Shown one piece after another: positions 53,601-62,498 of a stretch of 64,000 nt of DNA. Made by a program: the position numbers and the translations under genes. Position 1 is the stretch's first letter. Each line of letters opens with the position of its first letter. Below the pieces are notes generated by a model that was given only the letters and a program-made list of their open reading frames with translations, was not told where the DNA came from and did not search any database. This DNA comes from Echinicola vietnamensis DSM 17526 (GTDB taxonomy: Bacteria > Bacteroidota > Bacteroidia > Cytophagales > Cyclobacteriaceae), in NCBI RefSeq assembly GCF_000325705.1, contig NC_019904.1:4590001-4654000 (forward strand), in the 5' to 3' direction.

Positions 53601-53638
53601 AAAAAGTCCTGTCAGGAATACACCGAACAGGACTTTTT
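53601..53638 (-). terminator. Terminator downstream of the E2 gene
   Basis: AAAAAGTCCTGT (53601-53612) pairs with ACAGGACTTTTT (53627-53638), 12 bp. T-runs lie on both strands. It lies 41 bases past the stop of the gene ending at 53680 and could also act in the opposite direction. Confidence 0.8.
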
Positions 53639-53679
53639 GACATATGTTTACAGCACAGTGGTGTGCCGCTGTTACAAAC

Positions 53680-55350
53680 TTAAATCAAGATTCTCACAGG
53701 ATCTTCCAATAGTCCCTTGAGGGTTTTAAGGAAACCAGAGCCTACTGCCCCGTCGACCACTCGGTGATCACAAGACAAGGTTACTTTCATCACGTTTCCT
53801 ACCTGCATCTGACCATCTTTTACGATAACCGTTTCCTTGATTCCTCCCACAGCAAGGATACATGCATCTGGCGGATTTACGATTGCCGTAAATTCTTCAA
53901 TGCCAAACATCCCCAAGTTTGAAATGGTAAAGGTGTTTCCTTCCCAATCTTTAGGCTGCAGTTCTTTGTTTTTGGCTTTTCCACCAAGGGTTTTGGCTTC
54001 TTGGGAAATCTGGGATAACGTCTTGCTGTCCGCGAAACGAATCACCGGTACCAAAAGTCCCTCTTCTACGGCCACGGCCATTCCGATATGAACGTGCTCG
54101 TTATAACGGATTTTATCTCCCAGCCAGCTGGAATTCACTTTTGGATGCTGCTTCAGTGAGGCGGCCACCGCTTTGATCACCATGTCATTGAAGGAGATCT
54201 TCACTGGAGCAATTTCATTCATGCTTTTTCGCGCTTCGATTGCCTTGTCCATGTTGATCTCCATGGTCAGGTAGAAGTGCGGCGCACTGAACTTACTTTC
54301 TGCCAATCGCTTGGCAATGGTTTTCCGCATTTGGGAAACTTTTTCTTCCGTGTATGACTCTTGTCCCACGGCTGCTGGCGCCGCTACACCCGATTGGGCA
54401 GCAGGCTGTACCGAAGCAGGGTCAAAGCTCTCCACATCACGCTTGATGATCCTTCCGCCTTCACCAGATCCCTTGATCAATGCGATATCCACACCCTTGT
54501 CTTCCGCAAGTTTTTTGGCCAATGGAGAAGCTTTGATTCTGCCATTGTCGGAAGAAGCACTGCTTGAAGAAGTGGTCTGCTTTGCAGTTTCCTCTTTCTT
54601 CGGTGCTGGTTTGGATGCTTCTTTTGGAGCTTCTTTCTTTTCTTCTTCCTTGGCTGCAGGTTTTTCGTCACTGCCACCATTGGATTTTTGTTCGTGCGCT
54701 TTGAGCAGTTTTTCGTAATCGGCACCTTTCTCCCCGATCACCGCGATCACGCCATCGATCGGCACGCTATCTCCTTCCTGAACACCGATATGCAGCAATA
54801 CGCCGTCATCATAAGATTCCAGCTCCATGGTAGCCTTATCGGTTTCCACTTCTGCCAAGATATCGCCTGATTTCACTTCATCGCCTTCTTTTTTCAACCA
54901 AGAGGCAATGGTACCTTCCTGCATGGTATCACTCATTTTAGGCATGGTGATCAGGTTGGCATTGATATCGGATGTGTCAATTTCTTCTGAAGGATCCGCT
55001 TCACTGCTGCTTTCTTCTTTTTTATCTTCTGCAGGAGCTTCCGATTTAGCAGCATCGGCATCTCCGCTGCCTCCACCATCTAGATCTTTGAGCAAGTCAT
55101 CGATGTCTTCTCCTTTTTCACCGATAATAGCGATTACTCCATTTACTGGGACAGCGTCTTTCTCTTCCACTCCAATGTGCAATAACACCCCTTCATCATA
55201 AGACTCCAGCTCCATGGTAGCTTTGTCGGTTTCCACTTCTGCCAAGATGTCCCCGGCTTTTACATCGTCTCCTACTTTCTTTAACCAAGCTGCGATCACC
55301 CCTTCTTCCATGGTGTCGCTCATTTTGGGCATTCTTATTACTTCGGCCAT
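53680..55350 (-). CDS. pdhC: Dihydrolipoamide acetyltransferase (E2) of pyruvate dehydrogenase
   Basis: The 556-residue protein has two lipoyl domains with lipoyl-lysines K43 and K172 (both TDKATMELESYD), separated by an acidic linker. A long Lys/Glu/Ser-rich linker, a peripheral subunit-binding domain (residues about 272-308, ASPLAKKLAEDKGVDI) and the catalytic acetyltransferase domain with H529 and D533 (DHRVVDGAVG) follow. E2 forms the core of the complex and transfers acetyl to CoA. The two lipoyl domains are near copies. Genes for E1 and E3 are not adjacent. Confidence 0.93.
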   Translation of the reverse strand: MAEVIRMPKMSDTMEEGVIAAWLKKVGDDVKAGDILAEVETDKATMELESYDEGVLLHIGVEEKDAVPVNGVIAIIGEKGEDIDDLLKDLDGGGSGDADAAKSEAPAEDKKEESSSEADPSEEIDTSDINANLITMPKMSDTMQEGTIASWLKKEGDEVKSGDILAEVETDKATMELESYDDGVLLHIGVQEGDSVPIDGVIAVIGEKGADYEKLLKAHEQKSNGGSDEKPAAKEEEKKEAPKEASKPAPKKEETAKQTTSSSSASSDNGRIKASPLAKKLAEDKGVDIALIKGSGEGGRIIKRDVESFDPASVQPAAQSGVAAPAAVGQESYTEEKVSQMRKTIAKRLAESKFSAPHFYLTMEINMDKAIEARKSMNEIAPVKISFNDMVIKAVAASLKQHPKVNSSWLGDKIRYNEHVHIGMAVAVEEGLLVPVIRFADSKTLSQISQEAKTLGGKAKNKELQPKDWEGNTFTISNLGMFGIEEFTAIVNPPDACILAVGGIKETVIVKDGQMQVGNVMKVTLSCDHRVVDGAVGSGFLKTLKGLLEDPVRILI

Positions 55351-55384
55351 AAGTTTTCTATATCCTATTCAATTTTACGCAAGT

Positions 55385-55416
55385 CAAAAATAGTTCTTAA
55401 AATATCTTTATTCAAA
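55385..55416 (-). promoter_or_regulatory. Promoter of pdhC
   Basis: On the minus strand TTTG is followed after exactly 20 bases by TATTTTTG, a full match to the Bacteroidota promoter TTTG-N19-21-TAnnTTTG. The start codon at 55350 lies 34 bases downstream of the -7 box. Confidence 0.65.
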
Positions 55417-55434
55417 TTTAATAATGGTAATTTC

Positions 55435-56433
55435 ATGACTGCAAATCATGAAAACGTTTCGATTCTTTCTAAAATGCCTTTGATTACCAACACCTCATAT
55501 ACCGGACCTTCTGTCCTGTTTAACGGTCATTTGCAAACCATCTTTCCCGCGCTGTTCCGCAAGCACTTATCCTTACCCTTTGATAGAGAAAGAATTACCA
55601 CCCCGGACGGGGACTTCCTCGACCTGGATTGGTTGCGCCAAGATAGTAAAAAACTTGTCATTATCTGTCATGGTCTGGAGGGGGATAGCAGAAGACCCTA
55701 TATGCGCGGTATGGCCAAACATTTTTTTCAAAATAAATATGATGTGTTGACCTGGAATTTCAGGGGATGCAGCGGCGAACTCAATATCAGACCTTTCTTT
55801 TACCATTCCGGAGCTACTTATGACCTGGAGACAGTGGTCAATCATGCAGCGGAAAAATATGCTCAGGTTTACCTGATTGGTTTTAGTCTCGGCGGAAACC
55901 TCACCTTAAAGTACCTCGGAGAGCCCCTTCCCAAAAGCTCCAAAATAAAAAAGGCCGTCGCCATCTCCGTGCCCCTTCACCTCAAAAGCAGTTGTACCAA
56001 AATCAGCAGCAAGGAAAACCTGATCTACTCCAACCGTTTTTTAAAAACCCTCAAAGTAAAAGTCCAACAGAAAGCCCTCATGTTTCCAGACGACCTGTCT
56101 ACTGATGGGCTTCAAAAAGTAAAGACCCTTAAGGAATTTGACGATAAATTTACCGGCCCCATGCACGGCTATAGGGATGCCGATCATTATTATGACCAGT
56201 GCTCTTCACTGTATTATCTCGATGGCATCACCATCCCTACCTTGATTCTGAATGCCAAAAATGACCCTTTCTTGAGCGAAGAATGCTTTCCCGTGGAGAA
56301 AGCCCATTCTCTGGAAAAGGTCTTTATGGAATTCCCTGAAATCGGTGGACACGTGGGGTTTACACCACGAAAACGTAAAGAAATCTACTGGTCAGAAAAC
56401 CGGGCATTTGAATTTATCGATTCCGATGCTTAA
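55435..56433 (+). CDS. YheT-like alpha/beta hydrolase
   Basis: The 332-residue alpha/beta hydrolase has its nucleophile Ser151 in GFSLGGN, the oxyanion part in ICHGLEGDSRRPYM, and the acid and His in NAKNDPFLSEE and GGHVGF. YheT/ABHD1 relatives act as lipases or esterases of unknown substrate. ATG 55474 (MPLITNTSY) is an alternative start, since the first 13 residues look unusual. The next gene starts 26 bases after the stop. Confidence 0.85.
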   Translation: MTANHENVSILSKMPLITNTSYTGPSVLFNGHLQTIFPALFRKHLSLPFDRERITTPDGDFLDLDWLRQDSKKLVIICHGLEGDSRRPYMRGMAKHFFQNKYDVLTWNFRGCSGELNIRPFFYHSGATYDLETVVNHAAEKYAQVYLIGFSLGGNLTLKYLGEPLPKSSKIKKAVAISVPLHLKSSCTKISSKENLIYSNRFLKTLKVKVQQKALMFPDDLSTDGLQKVKTLKEFDDKFTGPMHGYRDADHYYDQCSSLYYLDGITIPTLILNAKNDPFLSEECFPVEKAHSLEKVFMEFPEIGGHVGFTPRKRKEIYWSENRAFEFIDSDA

Positions 56434-56459
56434 TTTACACCAAACTCCCACTGACCACC

Positions 56460-57158
56460 ATGTGTGAACGATATTCTTTAGCCACCACCAAACAAGATTT
56501 GGAAAGCCGCTTTGAAGCGGAAATGTTGGACAATTTCCAACCCCGGTACAATATTGCCCCTACCCAGCTTTTGCCCATCATCACTTCTGAAAGTCCGCGG
56601 GGGTTTTCCCATTTTTATTGGGGAGTGACGCCGGAATTTTCCAAAAACAAGCCGGTTTCCCAAAAGTACATCAATGCCAAAGCTGAAACCGTTCACCTGA
56701 AGGCCTCCAGCAAATCCGCTTTCCAAAGGAGAAGGTGCATCATCCCTGCCGATGGCTATTATATGTGGAAAAAAGTAGGCAAGAAAACCAAAATTCCTTA
56801 CCGCATTACCTTTCACGACAAGAGGCTGTTCAGCTTTGCGGGGATTTGGGAGGAATTTGAGAGTGAATCCGGCAAGGTGAACCACACGTTTTCCCTGCTG
56901 ACCACAGAAGCTGACGCCCTCCATCAGGATTTTGGGGATCGGATGCCGGTAATATTAGAGCGGGATCAAGAAAAAATATGGCTGGACAAATTCAAAGGCA
57001 CCGACCAGCTGCTGGCCGTTCTCCATGGCCCGGACGCGGGAAGCATGACCGCCTACACCGTCTCGCAAATGGTCAATCAGATCAATGTGGACGCTGAATT
57101 CCTCCTCAAAAAGACCGGCCCAATGGACCAGTTCGGAAACTATACCCTCTTTGGGTAA
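56460..57158 (+). CDS. SRAP-family protein (HMCES/YedK-like) with altered active site
   Basis: This 232-residue protein starts MCERYSL, with the catalytic Cys2 that crosslinks to abasic sites in single-stranded DNA. NAKAET (residues 72-77) and CIIPADGYY are the family blocks. The catalytic Glu expected in the DGFYEWK block is M102 here, and the His expected before RMP is G159 (FGDRMPVIL). Known YedK/HMCES proteins use both for Schiff-base-like crosslink formation and reversal, so this protein may bind but not release, or do something else. It follows the hydrolase gene closely. Confidence 0.82.
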   Translation: MCERYSLATTKQDLESRFEAEMLDNFQPRYNIAPTQLLPIITSESPRGFSHFYWGVTPEFSKNKPVSQKYINAKAETVHLKASSKSAFQRRRCIIPADGYYMWKKVGKKTKIPYRITFHDKRLFSFAGIWEEFESESGKVNHTFSLLTTEADALHQDFGDRMPVILERDQEKIWLDKFKGTDQLLAVLHGPDAGSMTAYTVSQMVNQINVDAEFLLKKTGPMDQFGNYTLFG

Positions 57159-57191
57159 AGAATATAAGCGTTCGATGAGTTAACGTTCAGC

Positions 57192-57243
57192 ATGTAGCAC
57201 ACCCGACGCCTCGCCCCGGAGGGGCAATACATTCATAGCCATT
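57192..57243 (+). repeat. REP-like repeat, copy 1 (GCCCCGGAGGGGC)
   Basis: The sequence starts with the stretch TGTAGCACACCCGA and has the palindrome GCCCC-GGA-GGGGC, ending CATTCATAGCCATT. A second copy in the same orientation is at 60905-60956, differing at a few bases. It lies in the gap before fabH. Confidence 0.7.
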
Positions 57244-57443
57244 CGACCTCCCCTTTCTTTCCCAAAGGAAGCGCTTCCCTCCGTTTCATTTTTTTTTGCA
57301 AAAGCATTTTTTATAGCCATTCCCATCTCGAATATTCCATTTCCCCATGAAAATTCACAAAGATGGTGCATATTTGTACCCTAGGTCATGCATTTCAAAT
57401 GGCCATTTTAAGCTGCTAAAGGCTGAAATTAACCAAACTGATC

Positions 57444-58442
57444 ATGAAAAAATCCAAAATAATCGGTGTGGGCCACTACGTCCCCGAAAACATCGTCACC
57501 AATGACGACCTCACCAAGATGATGGACACCAATGACCAATGGATCACGGAACGAACCGGCATCAAAGAGCGCAGATGGTTTACCCCGGGAGTGGATACAG
57601 TAGCCAACATGTCCACCAAGGCCACCAAAATGGCTGCCGATCGTGCCGGGATTGCTCTTGACGACATTGACTTCATTATTTTTGCGACCAGCACCCCTGA
57701 TTATTTTGCCCCTGGCAATGGGGTTTTGCTGCAGCGGGAACTTGGCCTACAGGGCATTGGTGCCTTGGATATCAGAAATGCATGTTCCGGTTTTATTTAC
57801 GGACTGTCTGTCGCCGATCAATTTATCAAAACGGGCATGTACAAGACCATCCTTTTGGTCGGTGCAGAAATCCAGTCCTCTGCCTTGGATAAAAGCACCG
57901 CAGGAAGGTCCAATGCGGTGATCTTTGCGGACGGCGCAGGTGCTGCCATCATCCAGGCGACCGATGGGGAACAGCAAGGCATTCTCTCCAGCCATTTGCA
58001 TGCTGATGGCGATTATGCCGAAGAATTGTACCTCAAGGATCCGGGCAGCAGCCGAGAAGTGCGGCTTTCGCCAGAAATGGTAGATGATGACAGTTTCAGA
58101 ATGCAGATGAACGGCAATGTGGTATTTAAACATGCCGTAGTTCGCTTTCATGAAGTCATTCAGGAGGCCCTTACTGCCAATAACAAAACGGTCGGTGACT
58201 TGGACCTCCTCGTCCCCCACCAAGCCAACCTGCGGATCAGCCAATTTATTCAGCAAAAATTTGGCCTCTCTGACGAAAAAGTATTCAACAATATCCAGCG
58301 ATACGGCAACACCACGGCCGCTACCATCCCGCTTGCGCTCAGCGAAGCGTGGGAACAGGGAAGGTTAAAAGAAGGCGATTTGGTGTGTTTGGCAGCCTTT
58401 GGAAGTGGCTTTGCCTGGGGGTCGGTATTGCTTTACTGGTAA
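57444..58442 (+). CDS. fabH: 3-oxoacyl-ACP synthase III (FabH)
   Basis: The 332-residue thiolase-fold enzyme condenses acyl-CoA with malonyl-ACP. The catalytic triad is C114 (IRNACSGFIYG), His in VPHQANLRI and Asn in GNTTAATIPLA. The C-terminal LAAFGSGFAWGSVLL is typical. Bacteroidota often have several FabH copies; this one is not next to acpP or plsX, so it may be a paralogue. The next ORF begins 10 bases downstream. Confidence 0.92.
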   Translation: MKKSKIIGVGHYVPENIVTNDDLTKMMDTNDQWITERTGIKERRWFTPGVDTVANMSTKATKMAADRAGIALDDIDFIIFATSTPDYFAPGNGVLLQRELGLQGIGALDIRNACSGFIYGLSVADQFIKTGMYKTILLVGAEIQSSALDKSTAGRSNAVIFADGAGAAIIQATDGEQQGILSSHLHADGDYAEELYLKDPGSSREVRLSPEMVDDDSFRMQMNGNVVFKHAVVRFHEVIQEALTANNKTVGDLDLLVPHQANLRISQFIQQKFGLSDEKVFNNIQRYGNTTAATIPLALSEAWEQGRLKEGDLVCLAAFGSGFAWGSVLLYW

Positions 58443-58452
58443 GCCTGCCAAT

Positions 58453-59022
58453 ATGGAGGAAGGAAAGATCAACTTACATATTTTGGAAGATGAAAATTTG
58501 TTTTTGGGCATCCATCGCCTCAAGACACAATTCGTCTCGCTGTTTTCGGGCATTGCCAATCAAATCAGCGACCAAGAACTGGCCATCTTTCATCCCGCAG
58601 CACAGGGCAGCAAAATCACCAAAGGCAACGAACTACAACATTGCCCTTACCAAGTATTGGATTTGGTGAGAAACTTTGATAAGAAAGAGGGCTTTAACAT
58701 TCGCTTTCTCAATTGGTGGGGAAATGGCCTTTATGTCCTGGTATTTTTTGGGAGTGAGCGACCGCCCAAAAAGGAGGTTTTCAATGGCTACCAACAGCAT
58801 GGTTTCGAAACTTGCATTACTGGCTCTCCATGGGATTACACGGGCATTATCAAGCATGGCCGGCGCACGTTATCCATCGCGCATGAGGAACTTCCCCATC
58901 ATGTCAAGCGCTATCGCCACCTGCAAATGGTCAAACATATTCCTTTCCCTGCCGACCTGGAAAAACTCCGCGAACACATCACTGCAGAATGGCTTTCTTT
59001 GAAGAAGATTCACGATATCTAA
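58453..59022 (+). CDS. Conserved hypothetical protein
   Basis: The 189-residue soluble protein from ATG 58453 (MEEGKINLHILEDENL). No known motif is seen. It contains a hydrophobic, aromatic stretch (GFNIRFLNWWGNGLYVLVFFG) and ends with a basic, His-rich region (HHVKRYRHLQMVKH). Close spacing suggests co-transcription with fabH. It may belong to a family restricted to Bacteroidota, but I cannot name it. Confidence 0.65.
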   Translation: MEEGKINLHILEDENLFLGIHRLKTQFVSLFSGIANQISDQELAIFHPAAQGSKITKGNELQHCPYQVLDLVRNFDKKEGFNIRFLNWWGNGLYVLVFFGSERPPKKEVFNGYQQHGFETCITGSPWDYTGIIKHGRRTLSIAHEELPHHVKRYRHLQMVKHIPFPADLEKLREHITAEWLSLKKIHDI

Positions 59023-59122
59023 TCGTTTTTTTTAAAGAATTAATTCTAATTTAGAAACAAGAAAAGAACAGAAAACGTAAACCCCTCATACAAAAACCTA
59101 TCAGAAACGCTCTATAACGCTA

Positions 59123-60709
59123 ATGAAGTATCTTTTTATAATATGTTGTCTTTTGGCGAGTACCACCTTCAGTTATTCGCAGAAAAAAGCTGTACAAATA
59201 TACAATGCCGACTCCTCAGTAGTGGCCTCAGGCGTAGTGGTAGACGGCAAAATGGAAGGATTATGGCAGCTTAACTCGCCCAAAGATGAAAGGCTTTTGG
59301 AAGAAGGTTATCTCAAGGCCGGTAAAAAGGACGGCACTTGGACGACCTATTACGCCAATGGCACGAAACACATCGTGGCGGAATACCGCAACGGCAACCT
59401 CACCGGGCCATTTAAAGAATATGACAAAGAAGGCTACCTGCTGGTAGATGCCACCTATAAGGATAGTGTCGCTGTGGGCGAATACAAAGAGTATTACGGT
59501 GCCAGCGTGGCCGTTTACGGGTACAACCCCTCCAGGAGACGAAAGCGAGAAGGACAGTTCAAAGCCGGTATGCTGGACGGTGAATGGCTCTCCTATTATG
59601 AAAGTGGTCAGCTGGCCATTAAGAGCACTTACAAGGAAGGAGAATTACACGGGCCATACTTGGAATACAGCCGTGAAGGCCAACTCGTCATCGAAGTCAA
59701 TTATGTAGAAGGAGAACCTGATGGCAATTTCACCCGCTATTCGATCGATAATGTGGTCGAGCAAACGGGAGAATACACCAACGGGAAAAAGACCGGCACC
59801 TGGACCACTTATTTTCCTGGCTCTAAGACCGTCGCTTCCGAAGAGCAGTATGACGAAAATGGCCATAAAACGGGCACTTGGAAGTATTATTATGAAAACC
59901 GAAGGCTCGCCAGAGTAGAACGCTATGAAAACGATATTCCAGTAGGCACTTGGGAAGAGTATTTTCCCAATAAAAACCTGGCCAAGCGCAAAGTCTATGA
60001 GCTGGGAATGCCGGTCGGAGAATACCAAGAAAACCATGAAGATGGCGAACCTTCCGTCCGCGGCCAGTATTCCGGTGGGGTAAAAACAGGCCTATGGAAA
60101 AGTTATTACACTGATGGGCAGCTCTATTCCATTGGAGAATATAAAAATGGTGTAAAATCAGGGCTTTGGAAATATTTTAATAAAATAGGCATCCTCATCG
60201 CTGAAGGAGAATATGAACTTGGCTCCGAACACGGCCAATGGTTCTATTACTACGATGGTGGCCAGTTAAAATCTGTCGGCAGTTATTTTTACGGCTTTGA
60301 GGAAGGCACTTGGGGCCTTTTCTATGACAATAAAAACCTTACGCAGGAAGAGTACTGGAGCAATGGCAGGCTGATGAATGTGAGCGAATACCACACCTAT
60401 AACGGTAAAAGCACCTTGGACAAGGGGACCCTTAAAGACGGTGAAGGCACCCGTTTCACGTATTATGTCAACGGCACCAAAGAATCAGAAGGCACTTACT
60501 CCTTTGGCAAGCAAACGGGAAAGTGGACGTACTATCATGACAATGGAAAAATCGCGTCTTCTGGAAACATGGAGGACGGTAAGAAAGAAGGCCGGTGGAA
60601 CTATTACACACGTTCTGGCAAATTGGCTGAAATCATTACCTTTAAGGATGATGAGATCGTCCCGGACAAACTGCCCGAACCCGATCTACCCTTCCAAACA
60701 TTTGATTAG
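59123..60709 (+). CDS. Exported YwqK/MORN-repeat protein
   Basis: This 528-residue protein has a signal peptide (MKYLFIICCLLASTTFSYS). About eighteen copies of a repeat of the form GxxxGxWxxYYxNGxxxxxGxY follow from residue 35 to the end. This is the pattern of the MORN-like YwqK family, which is annotated as an antitoxin in some Bacillus genomes. An antitoxin role is not supported here: the protein is exported and no toxin gene is adjacent. The repeats form an extended beta structure, and the function is unknown. Confidence 0.85.
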   Translation: MKYLFIICCLLASTTFSYSQKKAVQIYNADSSVVASGVVVDGKMEGLWQLNSPKDERLLEEGYLKAGKKDGTWTTYYANGTKHIVAEYRNGNLTGPFKEYDKEGYLLVDATYKDSVAVGEYKEYYGASVAVYGYNPSRRRKREGQFKAGMLDGEWLSYYESGQLAIKSTYKEGELHGPYLEYSREGQLVIEVNYVEGEPDGNFTRYSIDNVVEQTGEYTNGKKTGTWTTYFPGSKTVASEEQYDENGHKTGTWKYYYENRRLARVERYENDIPVGTWEEYFPNKNLAKRKVYELGMPVGEYQENHEDGEPSVRGQYSGGVKTGLWKSYYTDGQLYSIGEYKNGVKSGLWKYFNKIGILIAEGEYELGSEHGQWFYYYDGGQLKSVGSYFYGFEEGTWGLFYDNKNLTQEEYWSNGRLMNVSEYHTYNGKSTLDKGTLKDGEGTRFTYYVNGTKESEGTYSFGKQTGKWTYYHDNGKIASSGNMEDGKKEGRWNYYTRSGKLAEIITFKDDEIVPDKLPEPDLPFQTFD

Positions 60710-60817
60710 CAATACCACCTTCAGGCATCAATGCTTCAAGTGAACAAAACCCTGTTTCTACATATGTTGGAGCAGGGTTTTGTGCTTTTAGAATAGGACA
60801 TTGAGCAAGGCAAGTGC

Positions 60818-60840
60818 AGATCAAGCCATATTTCTGAGGG
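60818..60840 (-). repeat. Solo right-end motif of the repeat A/B family
   Basis: AGATCAAGCCATATTTCTGAGGG is the inverse complement of the right-end motif of the repeats at 17715 and 43225. It lies alone, without a matching left end, and is a relic of an excised or decayed element. Confidence 0.5.
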
Positions 60841-60904
60841 TAAGGTTTATCTTCATGGGGAATCCCCCTGCTCTGGAAACTTCAATGAACACACGGAATT
60901 TGGT

Positions 60905-60956
60905 ATGTAGCACACCCGATGCCTCGCCCCAGAGGGGCTACACATCCATAGCCATT
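60905..60956 (+). repeat. REP-like repeat, copy 2 (GCCCCAGAGGGGC)
   Basis: This matches 57192-57243 closely, with the palindrome GCCCC-AGA-GGGGC and the end CATCCATAGCCATT. It is in the same orientation as copy 1, 3.7 kb away. Confidence 0.7.
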
Positions 60957-61186
60957 TTTATTTTCAAAATTTTCATTTTTCATTCCACACTTCGTTTATT
61001 AGAGGACTTTTGTTCTTCCTTTTTCACCATTAATTGAGTACATTTCTTAACAATCTCTCCGATAACAGCACCTACCAATCAATATTTTAACATAAACACA
61101 TAAATCTTTTTTAATTTTTTTATAAAAGTATTTTTTATATTGAGGCATATTTTGTTTATTTGAATACCCTAATAAATAAAACATAC

Positions 61187-62425
61187 ATGAATTTAATCGA
61201 TCCAAAAAAGAGCCTAGACGAAAAAGAGGGAGTAGTAGAAATCAAAAACTACCTCAACAAAATCAAAATCATTAAGAATCTCTATATGAATGGTAGCAAT
61301 ACCGCAAGTGAGATTTGTAATGAGGTAGGCATCAGTTTGCCTACTGTAAACTCCTTACTGACTGATCTGATCAAAGCCGGAAAGCTCGTCAAACAAGGCC
61401 GAGCAGAATCACAAGGTGGCCGAAAGCCCGACCTTTACAGATTGGCACAAGATTCTTTCTATGTCTTGGCGCTTGATATAAGCAAGTTTGTGGTTCGTGC
61501 GGCCATATATGACAGTTCAAACCAAGCCGTCACTGAAACGGGTACCTTTAAAATCACCTTGAACAACGAAAAATCCACGTTCGATAAAATAGGTGATTTC
61601 ATGGAGACCTACATGCAGGAATCAGGGATTCCGAACGAAAAAATCATTGCGATCGGCATGTCCATGCCGGGATTGGTGGACTCCGTAAATGGCGTAAACC
61701 ATACTTACCTGAAGTTTGGCAAGAAAAGCTTGGTCGAAAATTTTGAAGCACGTTTTGACAGAAAAGTTTTCATAGAAAACGATGCCCGCGCGATGACCTT
61801 GGCCGAATTCAAGTTTAGCCAAGATCAAAAATACAACAACGTCCTCGGCATCTTTGTAGGTTGGGGAATCGGCTTGGGCATCATCATTGACGGCAAGCTC
61901 TACCGGGGCGGAGCTGGGTTTGCGGGCGAGTTCAGCCACTCCCCCATTTTCGAATCCCGGGAGATTTCCTGTACCTGTGGCAAAAAGGGCTGTCTCGAAG
62001 CAGTGGCTTCTGGCACCGCCATGGTAAGAATGGCCGAAGAAGCCATCGAAAAAGACAGCGACTCTATCCTGAGCCGTATGGCCAGGGAGCGTGGGGAAGG
62101 CATTGATCCTTCCCTGATCGTGGATGCCGCACTGGCGGGAGACCAACGGGCCATCACCATCCTTTCGGATGTGGGACTGGATTTGGGCAGGGGAATTTCC
62201 ATTCTGATCCAATTGCTCAACCCAGACTTGATCATCGTGGGGGGCAGCGTGGCAGAAGCGCAGCAATACCTGATCACACCGATCCAGCAGGCCCTGAACA
62301 TTTTCAGCATGGCCAAGTCCCGTGAAAAGTCCGAACTGACCCTGTACAAACTGGGCAAGGAAGTGGGACTATTGGGCGGAGTTGCCGTAGTGATCGAGAA
62401 TATATTTGAAGATATTATCAACTGA
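61187..62425 (+). CDS. ROK-family transcriptional regulator (NagC-like)
   Basis: The 412-residue protein from ATG 61187 has an N-terminal winged helix (residues about 28-75, TASEICNEVGISLPTVNSLL) and then a ROK sugar-kinase-like domain with EFSHSP and the zinc motif CTCGKKGCLEAVASG. It probably senses an amino-sugar phosphate and controls the adjoining NagB-like gene. The frame is open upstream to a TTG at 61160, but the ATG is preferred. Confidence 0.9.
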   Translation: MNLIDPKKSLDEKEGVVEIKNYLNKIKIIKNLYMNGSNTASEICNEVGISLPTVNSLLTDLIKAGKLVKQGRAESQGGRKPDLYRLAQDSFYVLALDISKFVVRAAIYDSSNQAVTETGTFKITLNNEKSTFDKIGDFMETYMQESGIPNEKIIAIGMSMPGLVDSVNGVNHTYLKFGKKSLVENFEARFDRKVFIENDARAMTLAEFKFSQDQKYNNVLGIFVGWGIGLGIIIDGKLYRGGAGFAGEFSHSPIFESREISCTCGKKGCLEAVASGTAMVRMAEEAIEKDSDSILSRMARERGEGIDPSLIVDAALAGDQRAITILSDVGLDLGRGISILIQLLNPDLIIVGGSVAEAQQYLITPIQQALNIFSMAKSREKSELTLYKLGKEVGLLGGVAVVIENIFEDIIN

Positions 62426-62498
62426 TCCGGGTAGCAGCGAATACTGCATGCCTAGAGATCATTTTGAACATAGCATTAACATAAAAAACAATTTTAAT

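Larger units (their letters stand above)
60710..61186. other. Intergenic stretch with repeats and an AT-rich promoter region
   Basis: There is no protein-like ORF here. It holds the solo right-end motif (60818-60840) and the REP-like copy 2 (60905-60956). From 61070 on it is AT-rich and should contain the promoter of the ROK gene. Confidence 0.4.

Noticed and set aside
59123..60709. YwqK protein as antitoxin of a toxin-antitoxin pair
   Set aside because: The protein has a signal peptide and no toxin gene is adjacent; the name comes from family labels only.
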